Of a stretch of 64,000 bases of DNA, positions 8,028 through 15,982 are shown one piece after another. A program made the position numbers and the translations under genes. The notes below the pieces were generated by a model that made no database searches, had not been told where the DNA came from, and saw only the letters and a program-made list of their open reading frames with translations. Source of the stretch: Paenalcaligenes hermetiae (GTDB lineage: Bacteria; Pseudomonadota; Gammaproteobacteria; Burkholderiales; Burkholderiaceae_B); assembly GCF_039543645.1 (NCBI RefSeq), contig NZ_BAABKD010000001.1, forward strand, positions 282,997-346,996, in the 5' to 3' direction. How positions within the stretch are numbered: the stretch's first letter is position 1; each line of letters starts with the position of its first letter.

Positions 8028-9503
8028 TTATTTGCTATACGCAATACATACAGACTTAGGTTCTAAATACGCCTCTACAGAGGCTTTTCCGTGCTCGCGC
8101 CCGACCCCTGACTGTTTAAAGCCTCCAAATGGCATATGCGGGTCAAGCATATTATGTGTATTCACCCATACTGTTCCTGCCTGAATAGCCGGAACAAGAC
8201 GATGAATGCGATTGACATCGTTGGTCCAAACACTGGCACCTAAGCCAAAAGGGGTTTGATTCGCAAGCTCGATGGCTTGTGTTTCTTGCTCAAAGCGGTT
8301 CGCCACCAGTACCGGGCCAAAAATCTCTTCCTGAGCAATACGGGCCCCAATATCCACATCCGCAAAAACGGTCGGTCGTACAAAAAAACCTTGCTCTGGT
8401 CGCTCGGTGTTTGTGGTCAATTGGCGCCCTTCTTTTTGACCGATCGCAATATACTTTTCCACACGCTCTTTTTGACGAGCCGAAATCAATGGTGCGATTT
8501 GCGTCTTCTCATCAAAGCCATCACCCAACACCATCTGATCGGCTAAAGCGGCAATACCATTGACGACCTCATCATAAATACCGGATTGCACATAAATCCG
8601 AGAGCCAGCTGTACACACCTGCCCTTGGTTAAAGAAAATCGCATTCGCCGCCCCTTGAATGGCTTGCTCTACATCACAATCGTCAAAAATCAAAACAGGC
8701 GACTTTCCACCAAGCTCTAGGGCTACTCGTTTCATATCTTTAGCCGCTTGTGCGGCAATGATATGCCCAACTTCTGTTGACCCTGTAAAGGAAATTTTAT
8801 TGACCAGAGGATGAGCGGTTAACGCTGCTCCGGTGCTTTCTCCACGTCCTGTAATCACATTAAATACCCCGGCGGGGATACCGGCCTCTAACGCTAATTC
8901 AGCAAGACGAATGGCGGTTAGGGGGGTTTCCTCTGCGGGTTTCAAAACCACGGTACACCCAGCAGCAAGCGCTGGGGCCATTTTCCAAATCGCCATCAAC
9001 AAAGGAAAGTTCCATGGCACAATAGCCGCTACCACGCCTACGGGCTCCAAACGGGTATAAGCGTGATAGCCCGTCTTTGGTGGAAAAGGGATAGAAACAT
9101 TTAATACATCCCCTGAAACCTTTGTCGCCCAGCCCGCCATATAACGTAACCACTGTGCGCCCGAATACACCTCAAGCCCATACGATATGCTAAGCAACTT
9201 ACCATTGTTAGCTGTTTCAAGCTGCGCCATTTCGTCCGCATTGGCCTCGAGCAAATCCGCCAGTTTTAATAACAAGCGCTCACGCTGTGCGGGTAGCATG
9301 GTGGCCCACTCGGACTCGGTCAATGCCTGATGCGCCGCTTTTACGGCCAGATCCACCCCCTGAGTCCCTGCCTCTGGTTGCTGTGCAATCACTTGCCCTG
9401 TAGCGGGGTTATAAACAGGAATGCGTTCACCTTGGCTTTGATCTACTGGCTGGCCGCCAATAATCATATGCTCTCGAATCCCTGAAATTGTCTGCGTTGT
9501 CAT
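8028..9503 (-). CDS. NAD-dependent aldehyde dehydrogenase, probable phenylacetaldehyde dehydrogenase
   Basis: Cytoplasmic aldehyde dehydrogenase of 491 residues, full length. All active-site features are present: N165 in PWNF, E263 in ALELGGKSP, nucleophile C297 in FFNQGQVCTAG, and a closing PFGGFKQSG motif. It would oxidise the aldehyde released by aromatic amine dehydrogenase (phenylacetaldehyde or the 4-hydroxy form) to the acid, as FeaB/PadA do. It appears to be the first gene of the operon: GAGGAG ribosome-binding site, a -10-like TATACT about 48 bases upstream and repeated operator-like motifs beyond that. Substrate choice is inferred from context only. Confidence 0.88.
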   Translation of the reverse strand: MTTQTISGIREHMIIGGQPVDQSQGERIPVYNPATGQVIAQQPEAGTQGVDLAVKAAHQALTESEWATMLPAQRERLLLKLADLLEANADEMAQLETANNGKLLSISYGLEVYSGAQWLRYMAGWATKVSGDVLNVSIPFPPKTGYHAYTRLEPVGVVAAIVPWNFPLLMAIWKMAPALAAGCTVVLKPAEETPLTAIRLAELALEAGIPAGVFNVITGRGESTGAALTAHPLVNKISFTGSTEVGHIIAAQAAKDMKRVALELGGKSPVLIFDDCDVEQAIQGAANAIFFNQGQVCTAGSRIYVQSGIYDEVVNGIAALADQMVLGDGFDEKTQIAPLISARQKERVEKYIAIGQKEGRQLTTNTERPEQGFFVRPTVFADVDIGARIAQEEIFGPVLVANRFEQETQAIELANQTPFGLGASVWTNDVNRIHRLVPAIQAGTVWVNTHNMLDPHMPFGGFKQSGVGREHGKASVEAYLEPKSVCIAYSK

Positions 9504-9542
9504 AAATTGGTCTCCTCGTTATACGGGCTAAGGCGTTTTTTT

Positions 9543-9604
9543 ACACTTCAAGTATAAAAAGCAGCGCTCGCCACATTTGTGTTTTTGTGCATGAGAATTT
9601 GTGC
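9543..9604 (-). promoter_or_regulatory. probable AraC-activated promoter of the aromatic amine operon
   Basis: On the minus strand a -10-like TATACT (plus-strand 9551-9556) lacks a good -35. Where the -35 should be and just upstream are three copies of a CACAAA core (plus-strand TTTGTG at 9576, 9584 and 9598). Two of them are extended to GCACAAA and set 14 bp apart; the outer two are 22 bp apart. A weak -35 with adjacent direct repeats fits a class II AraC-type activator. The AraC gene at the far end of the cluster is the natural candidate. Confidence 0.5.
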
Positions 9605-9647
9605 TTTTAGGCATCCACCCATGAAAACGAGGGTAATCACTAGGCAT

Positions 9648-9672
9648 AAAAAAAGGACGCTCAAAGCGTCCT
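9648..9672 (-). terminator. rho-independent terminator of the aminotransferase gene
   Basis: GGACGC (9655-9660) and GCGTCC (9666-9671) form a stem with a 5-base loop. In the minus direction a run of seven T residues follows (plus-strand A run 9648-9654). It lies 26 bp beyond the aminotransferase stop and isolates that gene from the aau operon promoter. Confidence 0.8.
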
Positions 9673-9697
9673 TGCTCTTAAGATAACGAAAAGTAAT

Positions 9698-10888
9698 TTA
9701 CACAACCGCAGCTAGTGATTTAGCGTAATACTCTACGTTTTTTGTTGTTAACCCTGGTACGCTAATACGCCCTGAATCTAACATATAGACTCCAAACTCC
9801 TCGCGTAACCGTAGAATTTGTTCCGAAGACAAGCCGGTATAACTAAACATGCCCTGCTGCTTAATCATATAGCTCGCATCATAATGCGGGGCTAGTTCTG
9901 TTAGCCTGTCATAAACCGTTTGACGCATCGTATGAATACGCGCACGCATCGCATCGACGGCACCTACCCAACCTTGATACAGCTCGGGGGTATTTAACAC
10001 TGTCGCAATTGCGTGCCCCCCATGCGAAGGCGGGTTAGAGTAATTTTTACGCACCCATGCATTCAGTTGGCCTAAAACTCGCTCTGCAGCAGCCTGGTCT
10101 TTGCACACTACCGATAAGCCACCACAGCGCTCAGAATAATAAGAAAAATTCTTAGAAAAAGAGTTTGCGACTAAAAACAATACACCGGCTTGTGCCATAG
10201 CCCGTACTGCATAGGCATCCTCATCGAGCCCCTGCCCAAACCCCTGATAAGCCATATCTAAAAAGGGGATGAGCTGCTTTTCTTTAATGAGCGCAATCAG
10301 TTGCTGCCACTGTTCCTTGGATAAGTCGGCCCCGGTTGGGTTATGACAGCAAGGGTGCAATAGCACAAAGCTCTGAGCAGGTAACTGCGCCAGATCAGCC
10401 ATCATGCCTTCAAAATCCACCCCTTGGGTCTGGGCATCAAAATAACGGTATTTATTAGTTTTGATACCACAGCCCCCAAAAATCGCATGGTGATTGTCCC
10501 AAGCCGGATCACTAATCCACATTTGACTATCTGGATAGGCCTCGTGCAAAAGATCACCCCCAACTTTTAACGCACCGGTACCACCTAATGTCTGAATCGT
10601 AGCAATGCGTTTAGACTGATACGCTTCGCTCTGCTCGCCAAATACCAAACGCTGAACCCCATCCCGATACGTGTCTAATCCTTCCATGGGCAAATAAGTA
10701 CGAGGCAATTTCTTTGCTGCCCAATGTTTCTCTGCCGCTTGGGTACAGTCGAGCAAAGGTACGCTGCCGTCATCCTCAAAGTACAGGCCAATAGTTAGGT
10801 TAACCTTGTTTTCACGCTGATCCGCCTGATATTGCGCGGCGATACGAAAAATAGGATCCCCTGCATAAGGGGCGACATGTTCAAACAT
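9698..10888 (-). CDS. aromatic / aspartate aminotransferase (TyrB/AspC family)
   Basis: Cytoplasmic PLP aminotransferase, subgroup I-alpha, 396 residues. Key parts are visible: TLGGTGALKVGGD (phosphate binding), HNPTG at 182-186, the D211-x-A-Y region, and the PLP lysine K246 in NSFSKNFSYYSERCG. It would interconvert aromatic amino acids or aspartate with their 2-oxo acids using 2-oxoglutarate. Placement beside an aromatic amine operon suggests a link to tyrosine or phenylalanine metabolism, but a housekeeping TyrB/AspC role is just as likely. It has its own AGGAAA ribosome-binding site and a strong terminator, so it forms a separate transcription unit. Confidence 0.88.
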   Translation of the reverse strand: MFEHVAPYAGDPIFRIAAQYQADQRENKVNLTIGLYFEDDGSVPLLDCTQAAEKHWAAKKLPRTYLPMEGLDTYRDGVQRLVFGEQSEAYQSKRIATIQTLGGTGALKVGGDLLHEAYPDSQMWISDPAWDNHHAIFGGCGIKTNKYRYFDAQTQGVDFEGMMADLAQLPAQSFVLLHPCCHNPTGADLSKEQWQQLIALIKEKQLIPFLDMAYQGFGQGLDEDAYAVRAMAQAGVLFLVANSFSKNFSYYSERCGGLSVVCKDQAAAERVLGQLNAWVRKNYSNPPSHGGHAIATVLNTPELYQGWVGAVDAMRARIHTMRQTVYDRLTELAPHYDASYMIKQQGMFSYTGLSSEQILRLREEFGVYMLDSGRISVPGLTTKNVEYYAKSLAAVV

Positions 10889-11185
10889 AAATGTTTCCTA
10901 TAGCAATTTCTATTTCAATCCTACTCACCAACTCTAAGTGTATACCTTGTTTTTTCGCCACATGCCCTTTTTGTTTAGTGGTAAACCCTAGGAGTCTGCC
11001 CCCATCCTTTTTTCAATCACACTTCGTGCATAACCTCTAACTTGTACTAAAATGCATAGATTGTCTAAACAGCAGAGCCAAAGCCTGCCACAAATTGCAA
11101 AGATTCGCCAAAACGAGCGTGATTGCCCCCAGCTATCGCTGATAAACAACAACCGGTTTATTTTTTTACGGTAGACTTTGTGTCT
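10889..11185. other. divergent intergenic region, aminotransferase / MlaE-like operon
   Basis: About 300 bp between divergent genes. It must hold promoters for both directions, but no clear -35/-10 pair, inverted repeat or further coding sequence is evident by eye. The open frame can be extended upstream from 11186 to a TTG at 11123, which has no ribosome-binding site. Confidence 0.3.
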
Positions 11186-12316
11186 ATGGCTCAATCCTCC
11201 TTTCACTTTCTTCGCTATGAAAACAACACCCTGTTTCTTCAGGGTGAATGGGTGTTAGCGCACTACCGTCAGCTGTGTCACGAGCTCGCTCAGTTTACGC
11301 AGCATGCCCAAAAATACGAGCATATTGATTTTTCCTCATTAGAAAAACTGGATACAGCAGGCGCAGAACAGTTGTGTTTGCTCATGACACCAGAACATCT
11401 TGAAGAGCAGCTCGATCATGCTCAAGGGCTATCAGCGGAACGCGCCGCCCTGCTACGCACCGTGGCCCATGCTCTCAGTACTCAAGAACCACCCCCGCCG
11501 CTACCACAGCACTCTGCTATTGGCGATTTTTTTGTACGTATCGGCGAAGCGACCCACCGCTTTTGGCGCCAAGCAATAGAGTTACTCGCTTTTATTGGTC
11601 TTACTCTAGAGACCCTGTTTTTCAATATGCTACGCCCCAGCCAATGGCGTGTAACAGCGATTGTGGCGCAGGTCGAAGAAACCGCTTTTAATGCCGTACC
11701 CATTATTGCACTCCTAACTTTTTTAGTCGGCGCCGTGATTGCGTTTTTAGGGGCTACGATCTTAGCGGATTTTGGAGCAACAATTTATACCGTTAACTTG
11801 GTCGGCTTTTCTTTTCTACGTGAGTTTGCGGTCCTTTTGACAGCAATCCTCATGGCCGGACGCACCGCCAGTGCGTTTACAGCTCAGATTGGCTCCATGA
11901 AAGCCAACGAAGAAATTGATGCGTTGCGTGCTCAAGGGCTCAACCCCTTGCTGATTCTCGTAATACCCCGTGTCTTAGCCATGCTACTTGCCTTACCCAT
12001 GCTGACCTTTATTGGTATGATTGCGGGGATTTTCGGGGGCGCTTTAGTCAGCTTTTGGACCTTAGACATCTCGCCCACCATGTTTATTGAGATTTTTAAG
12101 CAAGACGTTTCAGTGCGGCATTTCTTTTTAGGCATGGCGAAAGCACCTATTTTTGCCTTTTTAATTGCAGTGATCGGCTGCTTAGAAGGGTTTAAGGTCA
12201 CAGGAAGTGCACAATCCGTCGGGGAACGTACCACCGCAGCGGTGGTCCATTCCATTTTTATCGTAATTTTACTGGATGCGCTGGCCGCCTTGTTTTATAT
12301 GGAAATGGGGTGGTAA
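11186..12316 (+). CDS. MlaE-family lipid ABC transporter permease with N-terminal STAS domain
   Basis: Inner-membrane permease of an MCE-type phospholipid transporter, about 376 residues from the ATG at 11186. Residues 1-100 form a STAS-like domain (IDFSSLEKLDTAGAEQLCLL), equivalent to the separate MlaB protein. After a proline-rich linker comes the MlaE permease with about five hydrophobic segments and the signature GRTASAFTAQIGSMKANEE. The stop codon is followed directly by the ATPase start. Fusion of the STAS and permease parts removes the need for mlaB. No good ribosome-binding site is seen, so the start is uncertain (TTG at 11123 is possible). Confidence 0.87.
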   Translation: MAQSSFHFLRYENNTLFLQGEWVLAHYRQLCHELAQFTQHAQKYEHIDFSSLEKLDTAGAEQLCLLMTPEHLEEQLDHAQGLSAERAALLRTVAHALSTQEPPPPLPQHSAIGDFFVRIGEATHRFWRQAIELLAFIGLTLETLFFNMLRPSQWRVTAIVAQVEETAFNAVPIIALLTFLVGAVIAFLGATILADFGATIYTVNLVGFSFLREFAVLLTAILMAGRTASAFTAQIGSMKANEEIDALRAQGLNPLLILVIPRVLAMLLALPMLTFIGMIAGIFGGALVSFWTLDISPTMFIEIFKQDVSVRHFFLGMAKAPIFAFLIAVIGCLEGFKVTGSAQSVGERTTAAVVHSIFIVILLDALAALFYMEMGW

Positions 12317-13147
12317 ATGACCGACTTAACCGACCGTAAAGCTCGTCAAAAAAAGCGTGAGCAACAAGAACCCATCATTAAAGTGCGCCATTTACGCAAT
12401 CAGTTTGGCTCACATGTGGTCCATGAGAATCTGGATATGGACGTCTACCCAGGCGAAATCGTCGGGGTTGTGGGCGGATCCGGTACTGGAAAATCCGTCT
12501 TATTACGTGCCATTTTAGGATTACGTCCACCTAACGAGGGCGAAATCACCGTTTTTGGTCAAAAAATTGCCGATCTTAATGCTGAACAACGTTCTAAATT
12601 AGAGCGTCGTTTTGGGGTGTTGTTTCAACAAGGGGCGTTGTTTTCATCCCTAACAGTGGTCGAAAACATTGCCATGCCCCTAATAGAACACAGTGGTCTG
12701 AGCCGCGCCGAAGCCGAAGACCTAGGACGGCTTAAAATGGCTCTCGCAGGCTTACCTGCCAATGCGGCACATAAATACCCTTCCGAGTTGTCCGGTGGAA
12801 TGATAAAACGCGCTGCTTTGGCACGAGCGCTTGCTTTAGATCCTGAAATTTTGTTTTTGGATGAGCCCACGGCCGGATTGGATCCTATTGGGGCCAGCGA
12901 TTTTGATCAACTTATTTTGACCTTACGTGATGCCTTAGGATTAACGGTCTATTTAGTCACCCATGACTTAGACACGCTCTACACCATTTGTGATCGTGTC
13001 GCCGTGCTATCCCAGAAGCGAGTCATCATCAATGATAGTTTAGACGTCGTCGAGCAGTTTGATGACCCCTGGGTTCAGGATTATTTTCAGGGGCCCCGTG
13101 GGCGCGCCGCTCAAAAAGCAGAACAACGACGTCAGGAGAATACATAA
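12317..13147 (+). CDS. MlaF-like ABC transporter ATP-binding protein
   Basis: ATPase subunit of the MCE transporter, 276 residues. Walker A is GGSGTGKS, the signature is LSGGMIKRAALARAL, Walker B is ILFLDEPTAGLDP and the switch histidine is in LVTHD. These are all as expected for MlaF, including the conserved departure from LSGGQ. The ATG follows the permease stop without a gap, and its TAA overlaps the ATG of the MlaD-like gene (TAATG). It would drive lipid movement between the inner membrane and the MCE ring. The C-terminal ~25 residues are basic and polar. Confidence 0.9.
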   Translation: MTDLTDRKARQKKREQQEPIIKVRHLRNQFGSHVVHENLDMDVYPGEIVGVVGGSGTGKSVLLRAILGLRPPNEGEITVFGQKIADLNAEQRSKLERRFGVLFQQGALFSSLTVVENIAMPLIEHSGLSRAEAEDLGRLKMALAGLPANAAHKYPSELSGGMIKRAALARALALDPEILFLDEPTAGLDPIGASDFDQLILTLRDALGLTVYLVTHDLDTLYTICDRVAVLSQKRVIINDSLDVVEQFDDPWVQDYFQGPRGRAAQKAEQRRQENT

Positions 13148-14067
13148 TGGAACCACGCGCACATCATATTCTGATCGGCGTTTTTACTTTACTCATCGCT
13201 ACCGGCGCAGTCCTGTTTGCGCTCTGGCTAGCCAAAACCGGTAATGATAATAAAACAAAAGACTACACCGTGGTCTTTACCGAGGCTGTCCGAGGGCTAA
13301 GCCGCGGCAGCGCCGTGCAATACAATGGGATTCGTATTGGTGAGGTCACACGATTAGAGCTAGACCCACAAGATATCCGTCGTGTACTTGTGAGTATTAC
13401 GATTCAAGAAACCATCCCCGTAAAAGAAAACACCAAAGCACGCTTAGCCTTAACAGGTATTACGGGCACCTCTGTAATTGAACTCACAGGCGGCACGCCA
13501 GATAGCCCTGATCTGGTTGCCCCTGAGGGTGAGAAAAAACCCATTATCATGGCTACACCCTCACCTATTGCACAACTGATGGCCGGTGGTGAGGAGTTAA
13601 TGACCAATGTCTCCGAGCTACTGATTAATGCTAACGCTTTTTTATCTTCCGATAATGCCAAACGTATTGGTAACAGCATTGAGCAACTCGAAAAACTACT
13701 CGAACAACTTGCTGACGGTACTCAAGACCTTCCCGACTTATTTGCAAGTCTAAATAGCGCAAGCGCCGAAGCAGAAAAAATGCTCAAAGAAACACGCCAG
13801 CTGATTACAAAAGAAGGCAGTGGCGCCTTTGCTAAAGCCAACGAAGCCATGCAAAACCTAACGCAAGCCACCCAAGAGCTACAACATATTCTCAAAGATA
13901 ATGCGCCAGCCATCAATCAAGGCAGTCAGGGTTTTGCTCAAATCGCACCGGCTATGCAAGAATTACGCCAGACCCTTGCTAATATCAAAGCCATTACCCA
14001 AGAGCTTCATAATAATCCGGCTCAATATATGTTGGGCGGTGACACCATACAGGAATTCCAACCATGA
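13147..14067 (+). CDS. MlaD-family (MCE domain) substrate-binding protein
   Basis: Periplasmic MCE protein anchored by one N-terminal helix (about 8-28), 306 residues. The MCE domain occupies about 38-118 (GLSRGSAVQYNGIRIGEV ... ARLALTGITGTSVIELTGG). It is followed by a long helical region (about 150-295) rich in A, E, L, N and Q. It should form a hexameric ring with a helical tube reaching into the periplasm. At 306 residues it is longer than E. coli MlaD (183) and nearer to other single-MCE proteins that sit with a PqiC-like lipoprotein. It is coupled to both neighbours by overlapping start and stop codons. Confidence 0.88.
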   Translation: MEPRAHHILIGVFTLLIATGAVLFALWLAKTGNDNKTKDYTVVFTEAVRGLSRGSAVQYNGIRIGEVTRLELDPQDIRRVLVSITIQETIPVKENTKARLALTGITGTSVIELTGGTPDSPDLVAPEGEKKPIIMATPSPIAQLMAGGEELMTNVSELLINANAFLSSDNAKRIGNSIEQLEKLLEQLADGTQDLPDLFASLNSASAEAEKMLKETRQLITKEGSGAFAKANEAMQNLTQATQELQHILKDNAPAINQGSQGFAQIAPAMQELRQTLANIKAITQELHNNPAQYMLGGDTIQEFQP

Positions 14068-14660
14068 TTTGCACCACTCGTCATTTGATTCAACCTGTTT
14101 TGCTTAGCGCCGCTTTATTACTTGGGGGCTGCTCCATTCTGCCTGAAGCCGAGCCTCAAACTCGTTATGACCTGCCCGCCGCCCCAATGGCAGCACTGAA
14201 ACAAAACAAAGATCACAGCCTTTATGTGGCAACACCTAATGCAAATCGCCTAATTAATAGCAATCGTGTGATCGTACAGCCAGATGGTAGTGAAATGCAG
14301 GTGTATAAAGGCACCCAATGGGCCGATAATGCTCCTGTCATTTTACGTGACCGCTTGGTACAAGCTCTACACGATGCACAGCTGTTTCAAGCGGTTAGCA
14401 CCGATGCCGCCGTTAAAACAAAATGGGCGCTAGAGAGCTATCTACGTCATTTTCAAGTGCAATACCGCCAACAACAGCCCGTGGTTGTGGTACAGCTCGA
14501 GGCCCAGCTCGTCGACAGAGCACAATCCATTATCCAGCGCAGTCAACGCTTTGTCATTGAGCAGCCGGCGACCAGTACCGATATCCCTGCCGTCATCCAA
14601 GCCTTTGGGATGGCTGGGGACCAACTGAGCCAGCAGCTCCTACAATGGCTAGCTCAGTAG
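14064..14660 (+). CDS. ABC-type transport auxiliary lipoprotein, PqiC-like
   Basis: Outer-membrane lipoprotein of 198 residues with a lipobox LLGGCS (Cys near 23) and the ABC_trans_aux / PqiC fold (YDLPAAP near the mature N-terminus, then a mixed alpha/beta domain). It would connect the MCE tube to the outer membrane, a role shown for PqiC in E. coli. The start overlaps the MlaD-like stop (ATGA). Finding this lipoprotein rather than MlaC makes the operon a Pqi-like variant of the Mla machine. It ends 20 bp before the convergent monooxygenase gene. Confidence 0.82.
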   Translation: MICTTRHLIQPVLLSAALLLGGCSILPEAEPQTRYDLPAAPMAALKQNKDHSLYVATPNANRLINSNRVIVQPDGSEMQVYKGTQWADNAPVILRDRLVQALHDAQLFQAVSTDAAVKTKWALESYLRHFQVQYRQQQPVVVVQLEAQLVDRAQSIIQRSQRFVIEQPATSTDIPAVIQAFGMAGDQLSQQLLQWLAQ

Positions 14661-14680
14661 GTAAAAAACCGTTCCCCATT

Positions 14681-15772
14681 TTAGGCGTCACGAATACCAC
14701 GCGCTTTTAGAATGGGGAGCACCTCGTCACGGAAATAAGGAAACTCTTTGACGTAATCAAAAAATGAGAGTGTCGTCCCCCGAAAACCGACCTCATGCAG
14801 CGCACAGATTTGATCTGCCACATGCTCTGGTGTCCCTACCAGCGGGAAACCACCATGCCCTACTGTCATACGCTCTCGAATCTGAGCTAAAAGCTCATGG
14901 GGAAAAGAATGAGCATGCGCAAACTGCAAATTCACTAAATTATCCACAGCCCCAGTATCTGCATGGTCAAGCATGCGCTGCCACTCTGCTTCTGCCTCTG
15001 CCTGGGTTGGGCGACAAATTACATGGGAAAAAGTCATCACCCCAACCTCACGCCCTTTATCTGCCGCCATTTTTTTAAGCTCAGCGACCTCTTGACGTGA
15101 GCGCTCTAGCTCCATGGCCGGCGTGAATAAAAAATTCGCATTACTGCTTGCAAACTCTCGCCCCTGACCAGAACCCGCTGCGTTAAAAATAGGAGGGTGA
15201 TAATCAGGCCGTGGATCACTATGCACCTGTTTAAGCTGAAAATATTTTCCCTCCCAATCAAAACGTCCCGCATGATCCCACAGTTTACGCACAACATCGA
15301 ACCATTCTTGCGCATACCCATATCGCGTTTCATGATCATTAGGCAAATCTAGACCTAGTGCATCATATTCAGGCTTATTCCAACCCGCTACGATATTTAG
15401 ACCCACACGATTGCCACTAATTTGAGCCATCGTGGCTATCTGCTTAGCCAACGCCACAGGATGGTTAGCAACGGTATGTACTGTTGCAAAAACATTGATA
15501 TTTTTCGTATGTGCTAACAGTGCCGTCGCCCAGGTAATAGTTTCTAACACATAGCCATGAAAATCCGTCTCGCCGCGATACCCCACCCAGCGCGCGATTG
15601 GTAACATAAAATCAATGCCAGCCTCATCAAGCATCTGCGCCAGTTTTACGTTGTTTTCCCATGTAGCCTGCCAGCGATCAGGTAAAGTTGACACGGTCAT
15701 ACCACCACCACAATTCGTGGCAAATGTACCGAGCAAAAAATGGTCCTTAGTTAATAAACGGTTTTGCGCCAT
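14681..15772 (-). CDS. LLM-class FMN-dependent monooxygenase (SfnG/RutA-like)
   Basis: Flavin-dependent monooxygenase of the bacterial luciferase-like superfamily, 363 residues, full length. Typical segments are FATNCGGGM at the N-terminus, RVGLNIVAGWNKPEYDALG in the middle, PPIFNAAGSGQGREFA (flavin-phosphate region) and GTTLSFFDYVKEFPYF at the end. It is closest in style to dimethylsulfone monooxygenase SfnG and pyrimidine oxygenase RutA. No flavin reductase or sulfur gene is adjacent, so the substrate is open. It is divergent from an AraC gene, its likely regulator. GGAGACA precedes the ATG. Confidence 0.8.
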   Translation of the reverse strand: MAQNRLLTKDHFLLGTFATNCGGGMTVSTLPDRWQATWENNVKLAQMLDEAGIDFMLPIARWVGYRGETDFHGYVLETITWATALLAHTKNINVFATVHTVANHPVALAKQIATMAQISGNRVGLNIVAGWNKPEYDALGLDLPNDHETRYGYAQEWFDVVRKLWDHAGRFDWEGKYFQLKQVHSDPRPDYHPPIFNAAGSGQGREFASSNANFLFTPAMELERSRQEVAELKKMAADKGREVGVMTFSHVICRPTQAEAEAEWQRMLDHADTGAVDNLVNLQFAHAHSFPHELLAQIRERMTVGHGGFPLVGTPEHVADQICALHEVGFRGTTLSFFDYVKEFPYFRDEVLPILKARGIRDA

Positions 15773-15982
15773 GCTTGTCTCCTAAACATAATAAGTCTTT
15801 GTTTTATATTTAAAAACATAACGCTGACTGCTACTATCTAAAAACTGCACCCCTATCAAAAAACCGCACATTTTTCCTGTGGATTCCCAGCTCTTGACTT
15901 GCTGCGTATATGTACTAATAGATTAGGCCTAAATTAATTACTACTATAGTATTTTTGTGGAATCGTTTATAAGGAGGCTCGT
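15773..15982. promoter_or_regulatory. divergent control region of the monooxygenase and AraC genes
   Basis: This 210-bp region carries two perfect 10-bp palindromes close together, TTAGGCCTAA (15923-15932) and TACTATAGTA (15942-15951). The second contains a -10-like TATAGT for the AraC gene. A strong AAGGAGG ribosome-binding site lies before the AraC ATG. The palindromes may be regulator sites; this is inference. Confidence 0.4.
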
